The notes under the pieces were generated by a model. It saw nothing but the letters and a program-made list of their open reading frames with translations, did no database searches and was not told where the DNA came from. The translations under genes and the position numbers were made by a program. A stretch of 64,000 nucleotides of DNA from Shimia_B sp038525525. Its GTDB lineage: Bacteria > Pseudomonadota > Alphaproteobacteria > Rhodobacterales > Rhodobacteraceae. The stretch is from the NCBI GenBank assembly GCA_038525525.1, contig JBCBHO010000001.1, forward strand, positions 992,001 through 1,056,000. Reading direction: 5' to 3'. Below, one piece after another: positions 40,277-48,040 of the stretch (its first letter is position 1; every line of letters begins with the position of its first letter).

Positions 40277-41086
40277 GTGGCGCACATCATCGTTGTCGGC
40301 AATGAAAAGGGCGGTTCCGGCAAGTCGACGACCTCCATGCACGTGGCGACCGCGCTCGCGCGGATGGGGCACGGCGTCGGCGTGATCGACCTCGATCTGC
40401 GCCAGAAGAGCCTCGGGCGCTACACCGAGAACCGCCGGACCTACTGCGCGCGGGAAGGACTTTCGCTGCCCACGCCGCGCTACGCTCCCCTGCCGGAGAT
40501 CGACCCCGCCACAGTGCCCGAGGGCGAGAATGTCTTCGATCATCGACTGGCAGGAGCGGTGGCCCTTCTCGAGGAAGACAGCGACTTCATCCTGATCGAT
40601 TGCCCGGGCTCCCATACTCGGCTGAGCCAGGTGGCGCATTCGTTGGCCGACACGCTCGTGACCCCGCTCAACGACAGCTTCGTTGATTTCGATCTCCTCG
40701 CGAAGGTGGACCCGGACGGTCAGCAGATCCTCGGCCCGTCCGTCTATTCGGAGATGGTCTGGCAGGCGCGGCAGCTGCGCGCGCAGGCGGGCCTCGAGCC
40801 GATCGACTGGGTCGTCGTGCGCAACCGCCTCGGTGCGCAGCAGATGCTCAACAAGGAGAAGATGGGCGCGGCACTCGACAAGCTCGCGCGGCGCATCGGC
40901 TTTCGCCATGTGCCGGGCTTCTCGGAGCGCGTGATCTTCCGCGAGCTCTTCCCGCGCGGGCTGACGCTGCTTGATCTGCGCGACGTGGGCGTGGCACGGC
41001 TCAATATCTCCAACGTGGCCGCGCGGCAGGAGGTGCGCGATCTCGTCAAGGCGCTCAACCTGCCGGGGGTGACGGTGGACTTCTAG
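40277..41086 (+). CDS. mipZ: Division-plane positioning ATPase MipZ
   Basis: A 269-residue P-loop ATPase of the ParA/MinD superfamily. MipZ forms a bipolar gradient that blocks FtsZ away from mid-cell in alphaproteobacteria. The deviant Walker A is GNEKGGSGKST, followed by VIDLDLRQKSLGRYTENRR, DFILIDCPGSHTRLSQVAHSLADTLVTPLNDSFVDFD and the end ERVIFRELFPRGLTLLDL, all of which match Caulobacter MipZ as I recall it. GTG start at 40277 places the strand at residue 3-8. No ParB is nearby in the window. Its stop TAG shares CTAG with the convergent cold-shock gene. Confidence 0.93.
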   Translation: MAHIIVVGNEKGGSGKSTTSMHVATALARMGHGVGVIDLDLRQKSLGRYTENRRTYCAREGLSLPTPRYAPLPEIDPATVPEGENVFDHRLAGAVALLEEDSDFILIDCPGSHTRLSQVAHSLADTLVTPLNDSFVDFDLLAKVDPDGQQILGPSVYSEMVWQARQLRAQAGLEPIDWVVVRNRLGAQQMLNKEKMGAALDKLARRIGFRHVPGFSERVIFRELFPRGLTLLDLRDVGVARLNISNVAARQEVRDLVKALNLPGVTVDF

Positions 41087-41616
41087 CCGGCCGCGGCGGC
41101 GGTCTGCGCGTGCTTCCAGCCCTCGGCGGCCTCCCACGGATGGACGGAAAGCGCGGCGGCACCCTTGGCCCCGTGGGTCAGCACGGCGCACATGGCCTCG
41201 CCCACCTGGGCATCGAGGAGCCCGGCGGCACGCAGCACGTCGACATGGACGAACACGTCCTCTTCAGTGCCGAAAACATTGAGAAAGCCGTAACCCTTCG
41301 CCTTGTCGAACCACTTGAGCCGGGCGGGCAGGAGTTCGGCGCTCGGGTCCACGTCTTTTGAAACAGCGTCACCGCCGCTTTCGACCGCCGAGGTCACCTC
41401 GAGGAGCTCTATGGCCTGAAAGCCCTTGACCGTTGATCCAACCGACAGGGTCACACCATCGCCGGCGGCCACCGAGGGCCTCCCAGATTTCCTCACTACA
41501 TTCACGTGCAGGAGCACGTCCTGTGCTACGTCCTCGGCAATTACAAAACCAAATCCCTTGGCAAGATCGAACCATTTTACAACGCCACGGACGATGCGCT
41601 CATCCGTCTGTTCCAC
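41083..41616 (-). CDS. Double cold-shock domain protein
   Basis: A 177-residue protein with two CSD folds. Domain 1 (residues 8-70) has GVVKWFDLAKGFGFVI and DVLLHVNVVRKSG; domain 2 (about 95-160) has ARLKWFDKAKGYGFLN and DVFVHVDVLRAAG. Both retain the aromatic RNP1/RNP2 residues, so both should bind single-stranded nucleic acids. Two tandem CSDs in one chain are common in alphaproteobacteria. A linker rich in Ser/Asp separates them. Upstream, on the same strand, lies a 200-base leader region before tRNA-Arg. Confidence 0.9.
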   Translation of the reverse strand: MEQTDERIVRGVVKWFDLAKGFGFVIAEDVAQDVLLHVNVVRKSGRPSVAAGDGVTLSVGSTVKGFQAIELLEVTSAVESGGDAVSKDVDPSAELLPARLKWFDKAKGYGFLNVFGTEEDVFVHVDVLRAAGLLDAQVGEAMCAVLTHGAKGAAALSVHPWEAAEGWKHAQTAAAAG

Positions 41617-41823
41617 TTGAGGAAGCCCCTTTACGCTTGCTTCCCAGTCCCGTGCTTAGAAGGGTGCGCCTGACCTTACGTTAAGTCAACGATCACTGAT
41701 TGAACGCGGGATTGTTGCTCAATTTATAGGTAAGCGCTCAACCCAAGCGGGAATGACGTCGAGCGAAGCGCGTCTCACGCAACTCAGCCGCGTGGCCGCT
41801 TCAGCGTGTCATTTTCGGGGAAG

Positions 41824-41900
41824 TGGCGGACTGGGGAGGATTCGAACCCCCGACCCCTTGATTCGTAGTCAAGTACTCTATCCAACTGAGCTACCAGTCC
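41824..41900 (-). tRNA. tRNA-Arg (anticodon ACG)
   Basis: A 77-nt tRNA including the encoded CCA. Acceptor stem GGACTGG pairs with CCAGTCC; the T arm contains GGTTCGAATCC; the anticodon stem is CTTGA/TCAAG around loop CTACGAA with anticodon ACG, decoding CGU (and by A-to-I editing CGC/CGA). Its 5' part is also the 3' end of an open reading frame, described under the sensor kinase. Confidence 0.97.
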
Positions 41901-43356
41901 GTGAGGCGGCGGGATACGCGTCGCCCCCGTCATTTGCAACCCCATTGTTGGCCAGTTTCACACCTGTCAGGGTGATCTCCTGCGCGGCCTCCGCCTTGGG
42001 CAGACAGATCGAGAAAACGGTGCCTTCGGGGCCCGTCTTTTCGAGTTTGAGCTCCCCGCCATGGCCGCGGATGAGCTCGGCGGCAATGGCAAGCCCGAGC
42101 CCCGATCCGCCTTTACGCGCGCCCCCGGCGAAGGGGGTGAAGAGCTTCTCCTGCGCCTTCGGCGGCAGGCCAGGGCCATCATCGCTCACGCGGATCCACC
42201 AGTTTTCATCGTCCTCGCAGGCGCTCAGGGTGATCATGCCGGGCTGACCCACCTGCTCCAGCGCCTGCCGAGCATTGCGCGACAGGTTTCCGATGACACG
42301 GTAGAGCTGCTCTGGATCGGCCCGGAGCATCATGCCTTGCGGGATATCGGCCACGAAGGCCACCTCGCTCTGAGCGGCGAGCCGCTCGCTCTCCATCAGG
42401 TCCTCGACCAGCGGTTCGAGCCCGAAACGCGCGAGCTTGGGCGGCGCCTCGTCGGCCTTGCCGAAGGTCAGCGTCGCCTCGCAGAGGCTCACCGCTCGCG
42501 AGATGGAATTCACGAGCTTGGGCGCGAGCCGCTTTACCAGCGGGTCTTCGGAGGTCTCGATGCGGTCGGTGAAGAGCTGGGCAGAGGTCAGGATGTTGCG
42601 CAGGTCGTGATTGACCTTGGCCACCGCCTCGCCGAGCTGGGCCAGCCGATCCTTCTGCTTGAGCGAGCTCGTCAGGTCGGTCTGAAGCTGCAGAAGCGCG
42701 TCCTCGGCCTGCCGCAGTTCGCGCACGCCCGCGCCTGGCGTGATGATGTTGCGAGCATCCTCGGGCGCGCGGGAATAGCGGCGCATGGCCGAAACGACAC
42801 CTTTGATGGGCACCACGAGCAGCCGCTGCACCGCCACGAAGAGCAGCACCGCCGTGAAGATCGAGATCGCTGCCGAGAGCGCGAGGATCGTGAGCCCGTA
42901 ATTGATCATCGCGGAGCGCAGCTCCTGCGTGCCCATGGTGATCTCGATGAGAAGGCCCGCCTCCTGCGTGGGGTTCCCGATGACGCGGATCACCCGCTCC
43001 TCGGTGTCAAAGAGGCAAATGAAGGCATCGCGGATCAGCTCCCACGCGCCCGGGTCGCGGATGTCGTAGGTGGCGTAGATCGGCTGGATGACGGGCGAAG
43101 AGAGAACGAGCTGGCGCGCCTCGTCACGCCGGAGGACCACGTTGTAGACGCCCGCATTCTCAAGGAGCTCGGTCTCGAGATTGGGGGTGATGGTGTCTTC
43201 CGCCAGAAGGACGAGCGACGCGATCTGCGACCGCTCGATCCTTTGCAGCAGGAAATCCTCACGGAACCGCGCGATCGAAGGAACGAAGATGAACACCTCC
43301 GCCAGCATCACGAAGATGATGGTCAGGATCAGGAAGCGTCCTGAAAGGGTGTTCAC
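41878..43356 (-). CDS. Two-component sensor histidine kinase, 3' end overlapping tRNA-Arg
   Basis: A 492-residue membrane-bound kinase. TM1 is about residues 7-27, an extracytoplasmic sensor of about 120 residues follows, TM2 about 150-178, then a HAMP-like linker. The HisKA site is VNHDLRNIL with His250; the ATPase domain has N box GNLSRNARQALE, G1 DDGPGLP and G2 GSGLGLAIA. The final codons run into the tRNA gene: the TAG stop lies in the D-arm, so 23 bases are shared on the same strand. No response regulator is adjacent in the window. The signal is unknown. Upstream gene is a FAD oxidoreductase with a 15-base gap. Confidence 0.88.
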   Translation of the reverse strand: MNTLSGRFLILTIIFVMLAEVFIFVPSIARFREDFLLQRIERSQIASLVLLAEDTITPNLETELLENAGVYNVVLRRDEARQLVLSSPVIQPIYATYDIRDPGAWELIRDAFICLFDTEERVIRVIGNPTQEAGLLIEITMGTQELRSAMINYGLTILALSAAISIFTAVLLFVAVQRLLVVPIKGVVSAMRRYSRAPEDARNIITPGAGVRELRQAEDALLQLQTDLTSSLKQKDRLAQLGEAVAKVNHDLRNILTSAQLFTDRIETSEDPLVKRLAPKLVNSISRAVSLCEATLTFGKADEAPPKLARFGLEPLVEDLMESERLAAQSEVAFVADIPQGMMLRADPEQLYRVIGNLSRNARQALEQVGQPGMITLSACEDDENWWIRVSDDGPGLPPKAQEKLFTPFAGGARKGGSGLGLAIAAELIRGHGGELKLEKTGPEGTVFSICLPKAEAAQEITLTGVKLANNGVANDGGDAYPAASRTGSSVG

Positions 43357-43371
43357 CGTCGCTGTCTCCCG

Positions 43372-44847
43372 TCAGGGCAGCCACTTCTGCACGAAGCGCA
43401 CCACTGTCTTTACCTTGTCGCTCCCGAAGAGCTTTGGAGAGAAATAGGCACTCGCGGCCCGTTTGTTAATCTCCGAAAGCGTCGGGTAAGGCAGGACGGT
43501 GTTCGAAATTGCCGTCATTTTCAGATTGTTGCCGATGGCCATGGCCCACATGGCGATGAGCTCGCCCGCCTGCTTGCCCACGATGGAGGCGCCCACGGGC
43601 CGGCCCTTGACGACCATGACCTTGATGAGGCCGTCGCCCGCGTTCTCGGCCACGGCGCGGTCGTTCTCGCCCGTCTCATAGCGCGCGACGAAGACGGCCA
43701 TCTTGCCGAACTTCTTGATCGCCTGCGCCTCGGTGAGGCCCACCTGCGCTATCTCGGGGTCGGTGTAGGTGGCCCAGGGGATGTGGTCGGTCTTGGCCTT
43801 CGCCGGCAGGCCCAGCACGGCGGAGCGCACGACGATGCCCGCGTGGTAGCCCGCCAGATGGGTGAATTGCAGTCCGCCCGCGGCGTCTCCGATGGCATAG
43901 ACCTTCTTGTTGGTGACCGAGCGCAGGTCCGCCCCCACCTTCACACCGCGCCGGTCATAGGTGACGCCCGCGGCCTCGAGGTTGAGCTTGTCGACATTGA
44001 CCTTGCGGCCAACGGCCACGAGGAGATGGGTGCCGGTGACGTCGCCCTGGGAGGTCTTTACGGTGACGGAGCCCGTGGCGCTCGACACCTCCTCGGCGGC
44101 GGCGCCTTCCATGATCTCGATCCCTTCGCCGCGCAGCTTCCGGAGCGCGATCTCTGCGATCTCGGGGTCGTCCTTGCCCAGCGCCTTGCCCGCCTCGATG
44201 ACGGTCACCTGGGAGCCCAGCCTACGATGGGCTTGCGCCATCTCGAGCCCGATGGGCCCCGCGCCGATGATCACGAGGTGCTCGGGCTTCTCGCGGAGAT
44301 CGAAAATGTTCTCGTTCGTATAGTGCTCCACCGTGTCGAGACCGGGGATCGGCGGCACCAGGGGGCCTGATCCGGTGGCCACGATGATCCGGCGCGCCGT
44401 GATCTCGTAGGGGCCCGCCTCCACGCTGTCCTTGCCGGTGAAGCGGCCATATTCGCGGATCACCTGCACGCCGAAGCCTTCAAATCGCTCCTGGCTGTCC
44501 ATGGGGGCGATCTCGGCAATGGTGGCGGCCACGTGGTCCTTGGCGGCGGGGTAGGAAACCTCGGCCATCACCGGGCTCACGCCGAAGGGCTTGCCGGTTT
44601 CCATGGCGTGGGCCTGCTTGCCGGCGGCCAGCAGCGCTTTGGACGGCACGCAGCCGTAGTTCAGGCAGTCGCCGCCCATCTTGTGGCCCTCGAGCAGGAT
44701 GACCTTGGCGCCCATCTGTGCGGCACCGGCCGCAACGGAGAGTCCGCCGGAGCCTGCGCCGATGATGAGGAGGTCGGCCGTGAGTTTCTCTTTCTTGGCC
44801 TGCGGAGCGGTGGCGGTGGCGGTGTCGATCTTGGATTGGTCGGTCAT
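43372..44847 (-). CDS. FAD-dependent pyridine nucleotide-disulfide oxidoreductase
   Basis: A 491-residue flavoprotein of the dihydrolipoamide dehydrogenase/mercuric reductase fold. FAD site LLIIGAGSGGLSVAAGA; redox disulfide Cys61 and Cys66 in GGDCLNYGCVPSK; NAD(P)H site IIGAGPIGLEMAQAHRRLG; FAD site AIGDAAGG. The conserved His-Glu pair near the end of true lipoamide dehydrogenases (HPTLSE) reads YPTLSEINK here, so the catalytic His is replaced by Tyr. That fits mercuric reductase-like or uncharacterised reductases. It lies downstream of a TVP38-like membrane protein gene and upstream of the sensor kinase; the three probably form one transcript. Confidence 0.88.
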   Translation of the reverse strand: MTDQSKIDTATATAPQAKKEKLTADLLIIGAGSGGLSVAAGAAQMGAKVILLEGHKMGGDCLNYGCVPSKALLAAGKQAHAMETGKPFGVSPVMAEVSYPAAKDHVAATIAEIAPMDSQERFEGFGVQVIREYGRFTGKDSVEAGPYEITARRIIVATGSGPLVPPIPGLDTVEHYTNENIFDLREKPEHLVIIGAGPIGLEMAQAHRRLGSQVTVIEAGKALGKDDPEIAEIALRKLRGEGIEIMEGAAAEEVSSATGSVTVKTSQGDVTGTHLLVAVGRKVNVDKLNLEAAGVTYDRRGVKVGADLRSVTNKKVYAIGDAAGGLQFTHLAGYHAGIVVRSAVLGLPAKAKTDHIPWATYTDPEIAQVGLTEAQAIKKFGKMAVFVARYETGENDRAVAENAGDGLIKVMVVKGRPVGASIVGKQAGELIAMWAMAIGNNLKMTAISNTVLPYPTLSEINKRAASAYFSPKLFGSDKVKTVVRFVQKWLP

Positions 44848-44904
44848 GGGTCGGGGTCCTGACAAAGGGATTTCAAGGGAATGGCGGTGGACGTGCCCTG
44901 CGGC

Positions 44905-45648
44905 TCAGAGGGATTTCTTGCCGCGCACGGCCTTCACGATGATCGGGAGGACGGCGAGTGCCGCGAGGCCGAGGAGCGGCCCGAGGATAGGCCAGGTGAA
45001 GATGATGCCGAGATCGGGCGTCTCACCGCGGGCGAAGACATCCGAGAGGCCTGCGCCGATGGAGGTGTAGACCACCGCGCCTGGCAGAATGCCGAAGAAC
45101 GTGCCGACGACGTATTTCCAGAGCGGCACACCCACGACGGAGAGCGCAAGGTTGGACACGAAGAAGGGGAAGATCGGCAAGAGGCGCACGAGGAAGAGCG
45201 TCTCCCACTGGTTCTCGTCGATGCCCGCCTTGATGCGGCCCATGACGCCCTTCGATTCGGCTAGCTTTTTCTCGGCGGCCTCGCCGAAGCCGTAGCGCGC
45301 GGCCATGAAGGTCGCCGTCGCGCCGAGCGTGGCGGCGATCATGTTGAAGAGGGTGCCCGGGAAGAGCGCGAAGAGGAAGCCGCCGGTGATGGAGGCGATG
45401 GCCGCACCCGGCAGGGCAAAGGCGATGATGGCGGCGTAAGCGAGGATGAAAAGCAACGTGAGCAGGAAGAAATTCTCGTCCCGGAAGGCGAGCAGCGCCT
45501 CGCGGTTGTCGCGCAGCGTCTCGAAGCTGAGATACTCGCCGAGAAAGGTCACGCCGAGCACGGCGACGATGGCGATGATGGCGAGGGGGGCGAAGCGCTT
45601 GAGCTTGGACTTCGGCGCAGCGGCGTCTGTGTGGGTCGTGTCGGACAT
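44905..45648 (-). CDS. TVP38/TMEM64 family inner-membrane protein
   Basis: A 247-residue membrane protein with about six hydrophobic helices. The TVP38 core is FALPGAAIASITGGFLFALFPG, ATATFMAARYGFGE, and FLVRLLPIFPFFVSNLALSVVGV. This group has been linked to lipid scrambling and DedA-type proton-motive-force functions. It is the first of three minus-strand genes (membrane protein, FAD reductase, kinase); pairing of this family with a disulfide reductase is seen elsewhere. The ATG giving MSDTTHTD is chosen; a longer frame upstream carries no conserved sequence. Confidence 0.87.
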   Translation of the reverse strand: MSDTTHTDAAAPKSKLKRFAPLAIIAIVAVLGVTFLGEYLSFETLRDNREALLAFRDENFFLLTLLFILAYAAIIAFALPGAAIASITGGFLFALFPGTLFNMIAATLGATATFMAARYGFGEAAEKKLAESKGVMGRIKAGIDENQWETLFLVRLLPIFPFFVSNLALSVVGVPLWKYVVGTFFGILPGAVVYTSIGAGLSDVFARGETPDLGIIFTWPILGPLLGLAALAVLPIIVKAVRGKKSL

Positions 45649-45995
45649 GGGTCGGGGCCTTTTCGGGTGCGAGGCGCGGGTCGGGCGCCGGGAAGGGGTG
45701 TGATCAGGTGGGTATGCGTTCGTATGCGTCTGTTGAGACTGAATTGCGTTAATGGGGCTGAGAAACCTACCCCTCTCACGGGCCGTTGACCCCCTCCCTC
45801 GGAATGTTACAGAAATCATGGCTGACCATCGCCCTCGCCGCGCGATTTGTTGCAAACGGCGGCCGCAGGGCCCGGCGACATCCGTTTGACAGGCCTACGG
45901 CTTGGCGCTATTGCGCGGGCTTCAGTTACCCGGCTGCACCCGGGGCACCGCGTTGGGTGCCTTGCGCGGCGCAGCCCGCCAACGGAGACGAAGAG
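45649..45995. other. Divergent control region between the TVP38-like gene and rpmH
   Basis: This 347-base gap carries no credible gene. It should hold the promoter of the minus-strand TVP38-like operon and the rpmH promoter. The latter is visible (see separate entry). GGAGACGAAGAG just before 45996 is the rpmH ribosome binding site. Nothing else stands out. Confidence 0.6.
45886..45914 (+). promoter_or_regulatory. Candidate sigma-70 promoter of rpmH
   Basis: TTGACA at 45886-45891 is a perfect -35 hexamer. TATTGC follows after exactly 17 bases (45909-45914) as the -10. The start point would be about 75 bases before the rpmH ATG. Confidence 0.65.
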
Positions 45996-46130
45996 ATGAA
46001 GCGGACGTTTCAACCCTCGAACCTGGTGCGCAAGCGCCGCCACGGCTTCCGCGCGCGCATGGCCACCAAGGCCGGCCGCAAGGTGCTCAACGCCCGCCGC
46101 GCCCGCGGCCGGAAGTCGCTCAGCGCCTAA
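45996..46130 (+). CDS. rpmH: 50S ribosomal protein L34
   Basis: A 44-residue, highly basic L34: MKRTFQPSNLVRKRRHGFRAR then MATKAGRKVLNARRARGRKSL. It is complete and at typical length. It heads the rpmH-rnpA-yidD-yidC region, although dnaA is not on the other side here. ATG preceded by GGAGACGAAGAG. Confidence 0.98.
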   Translation: MKRTFQPSNLVRKRRHGFRARMATKAGRKVLNARRARGRKSLSA

Positions 46131-46183
46131 TCCGACACGCCTCGGCGGTGTCATGGAGGCCCTGCGGATGCGGGGCCTTTGTC

Positions 46184-46546
46184 ATGTCTGACATCCGGAT
46201 TCTCAAGCAACGCGCGGACTTCCTGCGCGCGGCGAAGGCGCGCCACACGCGGAGCCCGAGCTTCGTGCTCCAGGGGCGTGCCCGCGGTCCGGAGGAGGTG
46301 CCCGAAGCGGGCGCCGTGATCCGCGTGGGCTTCACCTGTTCCAAGAAGGTCGGCAACGCCGTTGCGCGGAACCGCGCCAAGCGCCGGCTGCGCGAGGCCG
46401 CGCGCGCGGTCCTGCCCGAGGCGGGACAGCCGGGATGGGACTACGTGCTCATCGGTCTGAGCGGGCGGACCGATGCCCGCCCCTGGCTGGTGCTGCTGGA
46501 TGATCTGCGCCGCGCGCTCGCAATGTTGCACAATCCGCCGAGCTGA
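46184..46546 (+). CDS. rnpA: Ribonuclease P protein component
   Basis: A 120-residue protein subunit of RNase P, which trims tRNA 5' ends. The RNA-binding motif SKKVGNAVARNRAKRRLREAAR is the family signature. N-terminus LKQRADFLRAAKARHTR is usual. Start ATG at 46184 is the best fit; an in-frame GTG at 46149 would add about 12 residues. Followed by two hairpins and yidD. Confidence 0.96.
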   Translation: MSDIRILKQRADFLRAAKARHTRSPSFVLQGRARGPEEVPEAGAVIRVGFTCSKKVGNAVARNRAKRRLREAARAVLPEAGQPGWDYVLIGLSGRTDARPWLVLLDDLRRALAMLHNPPS

Positions 46547-46555
46547 GCGCCAAAA

Positions 46556-46600
46556 GGCTTTTTCGAAAAGCCTTGGTAAGAGTTTTGCGAAAACTCTTTT
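46556..46600. repeat. Tandem 9-bp hairpins between rnpA and yidD
   Basis: AAGGCTTTT-TCG-AAAAGCCTT (46556-46576) and AAGAGTTTT-GCG-AAAACTCTT (46580-46600) are two perfect 9-base hairpins with 3-base loops, separated by 3 bases. They have the same design as the structure at 9844-9887. Here they sit within a gene string rather than at a convergent end, so partial termination or RNA processing between rnpA and yidD is possible. Confidence 0.75.
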
Positions 46601-46650
46601 GCGCCCGCGGCGGCTCTTGCAGCGCTGGGGCGAGGAGATATCTTGAGGAG

Positions 46651-46875
46651 ATGTCGCCGCTCGCCGCGCTCATCGCGCTTCCCATCCGCTTCTACCGCCT
46701 CGTGCTCTCGCCGTGGCTCGGGCTCGAATGCCGGTTTCATCCCACATGTTCGGCCTACGCCCTCGAGGCGCTCGAAACCCATGGCGCGTTCAAAGGCAGC
46801 TGGCTGGCGATGAAGCGTATCGCGCGTTGCCACCCCTGGGGCGGGTCCGGGATCGACAACGTTCCGCCGAAATAG
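46651..46875 (+). CDS. yidD: Membrane protein insertion efficiency factor YidD
   Basis: A 74-residue small protein aiding YidC. The signature is IRFYRLVLSPWLG, then CRFHPTCSAYALEALETHG and the end RIARCHPWGGSG. Its three Cys are conserved. Preceded by GAGGAG directly before the start, it lies in the rpmH-rnpA-yidD order of most bacteria; yidC itself is 4 kb downstream. Confidence 0.96.
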   Translation: MSPLAALIALPIRFYRLVLSPWLGLECRFHPTCSAYALEALETHGAFKGSWLAMKRIARCHPWGGSGIDNVPPK

Positions 46876-46959
46876 CCCGGCCCGCAGAATTGTCTTGGTC
46901 GGCTGGCGGGCGGCTGCTACTGCGTCCCCGCGGCCACGCCAGCACGGAAGGAGGCGACC

Positions 46960-47031
46960 ATGACAAAATTTGCAGTTCTCCTCCGCGGCGCGAGCCCGTC
47001 CTGGCGTTATCCCGGCGTGCGCTACACCTAG
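46960..47031 (+). CDS. Possible 23-residue peptide with strong ribosome binding site
   Basis: A short frame reading MTKFAVLLRGASPSW and ending RYPGVRYT. It has AAGGAGG seven bases before its ATG, the best ribosome binding site in the local region. It lies between yidD and a 72-residue Arg-rich protein. It may be a tiny protein or a leader peptide. I do not recognise it; only the ribosome binding site supports translation. Confidence 0.4.
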   Translation: MTKFAVLLRGASPSWRYPGVRYT

Positions 47032-47157
47032 GATCCGCCCCCGCCTCTCCCGCTGAAGCGATTGCCAGCGTCGAGGGGCCCTTCACCCACCATCGGAACC
47101 GGTAACGCGCAGGCCCCAGCCTCCGCCACCTCTCCCATTTTCAGAAGGAACCGCCCC

Positions 47158-47184
47158 GTGTCCCGTGGGCGGGCATTGCCATGA
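47158..47184 (+). other. Possible 8-residue leader ORF coupled to the downstream gene
   Basis: GTG start at 47158 preceded by AGAAGGAA at correct spacing, giving MSRGRALP and stopping at TGA 47182-47184, which overlaps the ATG at 47181 in ATGA. Such a mini-ORF could carry ribosomes to the next start, which itself has no clear ribosome binding site. Confidence 0.35.
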
Positions 47185-47399
47185 CACGATTGGAAGATCT
47201 CTCGCCGGCCGCCCTTCTCGAGGCCGCCATCAAAGCAAACGGCCCCTGGGTCGTGCTGCGCGCGCTCCTGGCCACCCGGCGCCGCCGCGTCCGGGTGCCG
47301 CGCATCCTCCCGGCAGATCAGCTGCCGAACCATCTCCGGCGGGATGTCGGCCTCCCGGCCCGCGAGCCGCCGCCGCGGCCGCCGGATCTGATGCGGTAG
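47181..47399 (+). CDS. Hypothetical 72-residue Arg/Pro-rich protein (weakly DUF1127-like end)
   Basis: A 72-residue basic protein, no signal peptide. It begins MTRLEDLSPAALLEAAIKANG and is rich in Arg in the middle (LLATRRRRVRVPR). A late LPNHLRRDVGLPARE recalls the L-x-DIGL tail of DUF1127 proteins, which bind RNA in some alphaproteobacteria, but the match is short. Its own start lacks a ribosome binding site; translation may depend on the overlapping 8-residue leader. Downstream is a convergent lipoprotein gene. Confidence 0.5.
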   Translation: MTRLEDLSPAALLEAAIKANGPWVVLRALLATRRRRVRVPRILPADQLPNHLRRDVGLPAREPPPRPPDLMR

Positions 47400-47442
47400 G
47401 TCCATGGCTCCGCGCCCGGCCCCGAGGGCGCGGTGCGGAGCC

Positions 47443-47979
47443 TCACTCCTTCTCGAAGGTGATCGTCACCGCGCCGATATCGACGCCGAAGCGCTTCATG
47501 TAGGCGATGTTGAGGAGCCGGTCTTCGCTCAGGAGCCACATCCAGTCGTCGAAGCTCACCGTGAGCGTCTCCACGGACCCGTCCGCGGCCGGGATCGGCA
47601 GATCGATCGTGTAGCGCCAATTAAAGACGTCGCCACGCTCTTCGCCGGTGGCCACGCCCTCGACGCCGGGCGCGGTGCCTTCCCACGTCTCGGACCCGGT
47701 CTTCACGAGCGTCCAGATGCGCTGCTCGGTGGCGCCGTCCTCGTAGACGAAGTCTTCCACGAGGGTGAGCGTCTCGCCGTCCCAGTTCCCCTCGATGACG
47801 ACCTCGAAGCGCCGCCGCACCGTCCCGAAGACATCCTGGAACTGGCCATAGGCCACGAGCCGCCCCTCGAAGAACTCCTCGAGATTGAGCTCCCGGTCCG
47901 ACAGCTTGGGGTCATCGAGGCTCGGCTTGCCGGTACAGGCAGCGAGGAGGAAGGCGGCGCAGAGGAGGATGTATCGCAT
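47443..47979 (-). CDS. DUF3833-like lipoprotein
   Basis: A 178-residue periplasmic lipoprotein. Signal MRYILLCAAFLLAAC with lipobox Cys15; the mature part begins TGKPSLDDPKLSDRELNLEEFFEG and has a lipocalin-like beta-rich run (QDVFGTVRRRFEVVIEGNWDGETLTLVEDFVYEDG). This pattern is that of DUF3833. Found often, as I recall, with genes for lipid or fatty acid metabolism; not so here. The start is the ATG at 47979. Divergent from ttcA with 61 bases between. Confidence 0.82.
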   Translation of the reverse strand: MRYILLCAAFLLAACTGKPSLDDPKLSDRELNLEEFFEGRLVAYGQFQDVFGTVRRRFEVVIEGNWDGETLTLVEDFVYEDGATEQRIWTLVKTGSETWEGTAPGVEGVATGEERGDVFNWRYTIDLPIPAADGSVETLTVSFDDWMWLLSEDRLLNIAYMKRFGVDIGAVTITFEKE

Positions 47980-48040
47980 GTCCCTCTTACGCAGCGCGCG
48001 CCCCATTGGATTGCGCAGCGCGCTCTGGCATAGCGATGAC

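Noticed and set aside
41753..42247. 164-codon plus-strand frame running across the tRNA-Arg gene
   Set aside because: It reads antisense through a tRNA and the kinase ATPase domain and has no conserved features.
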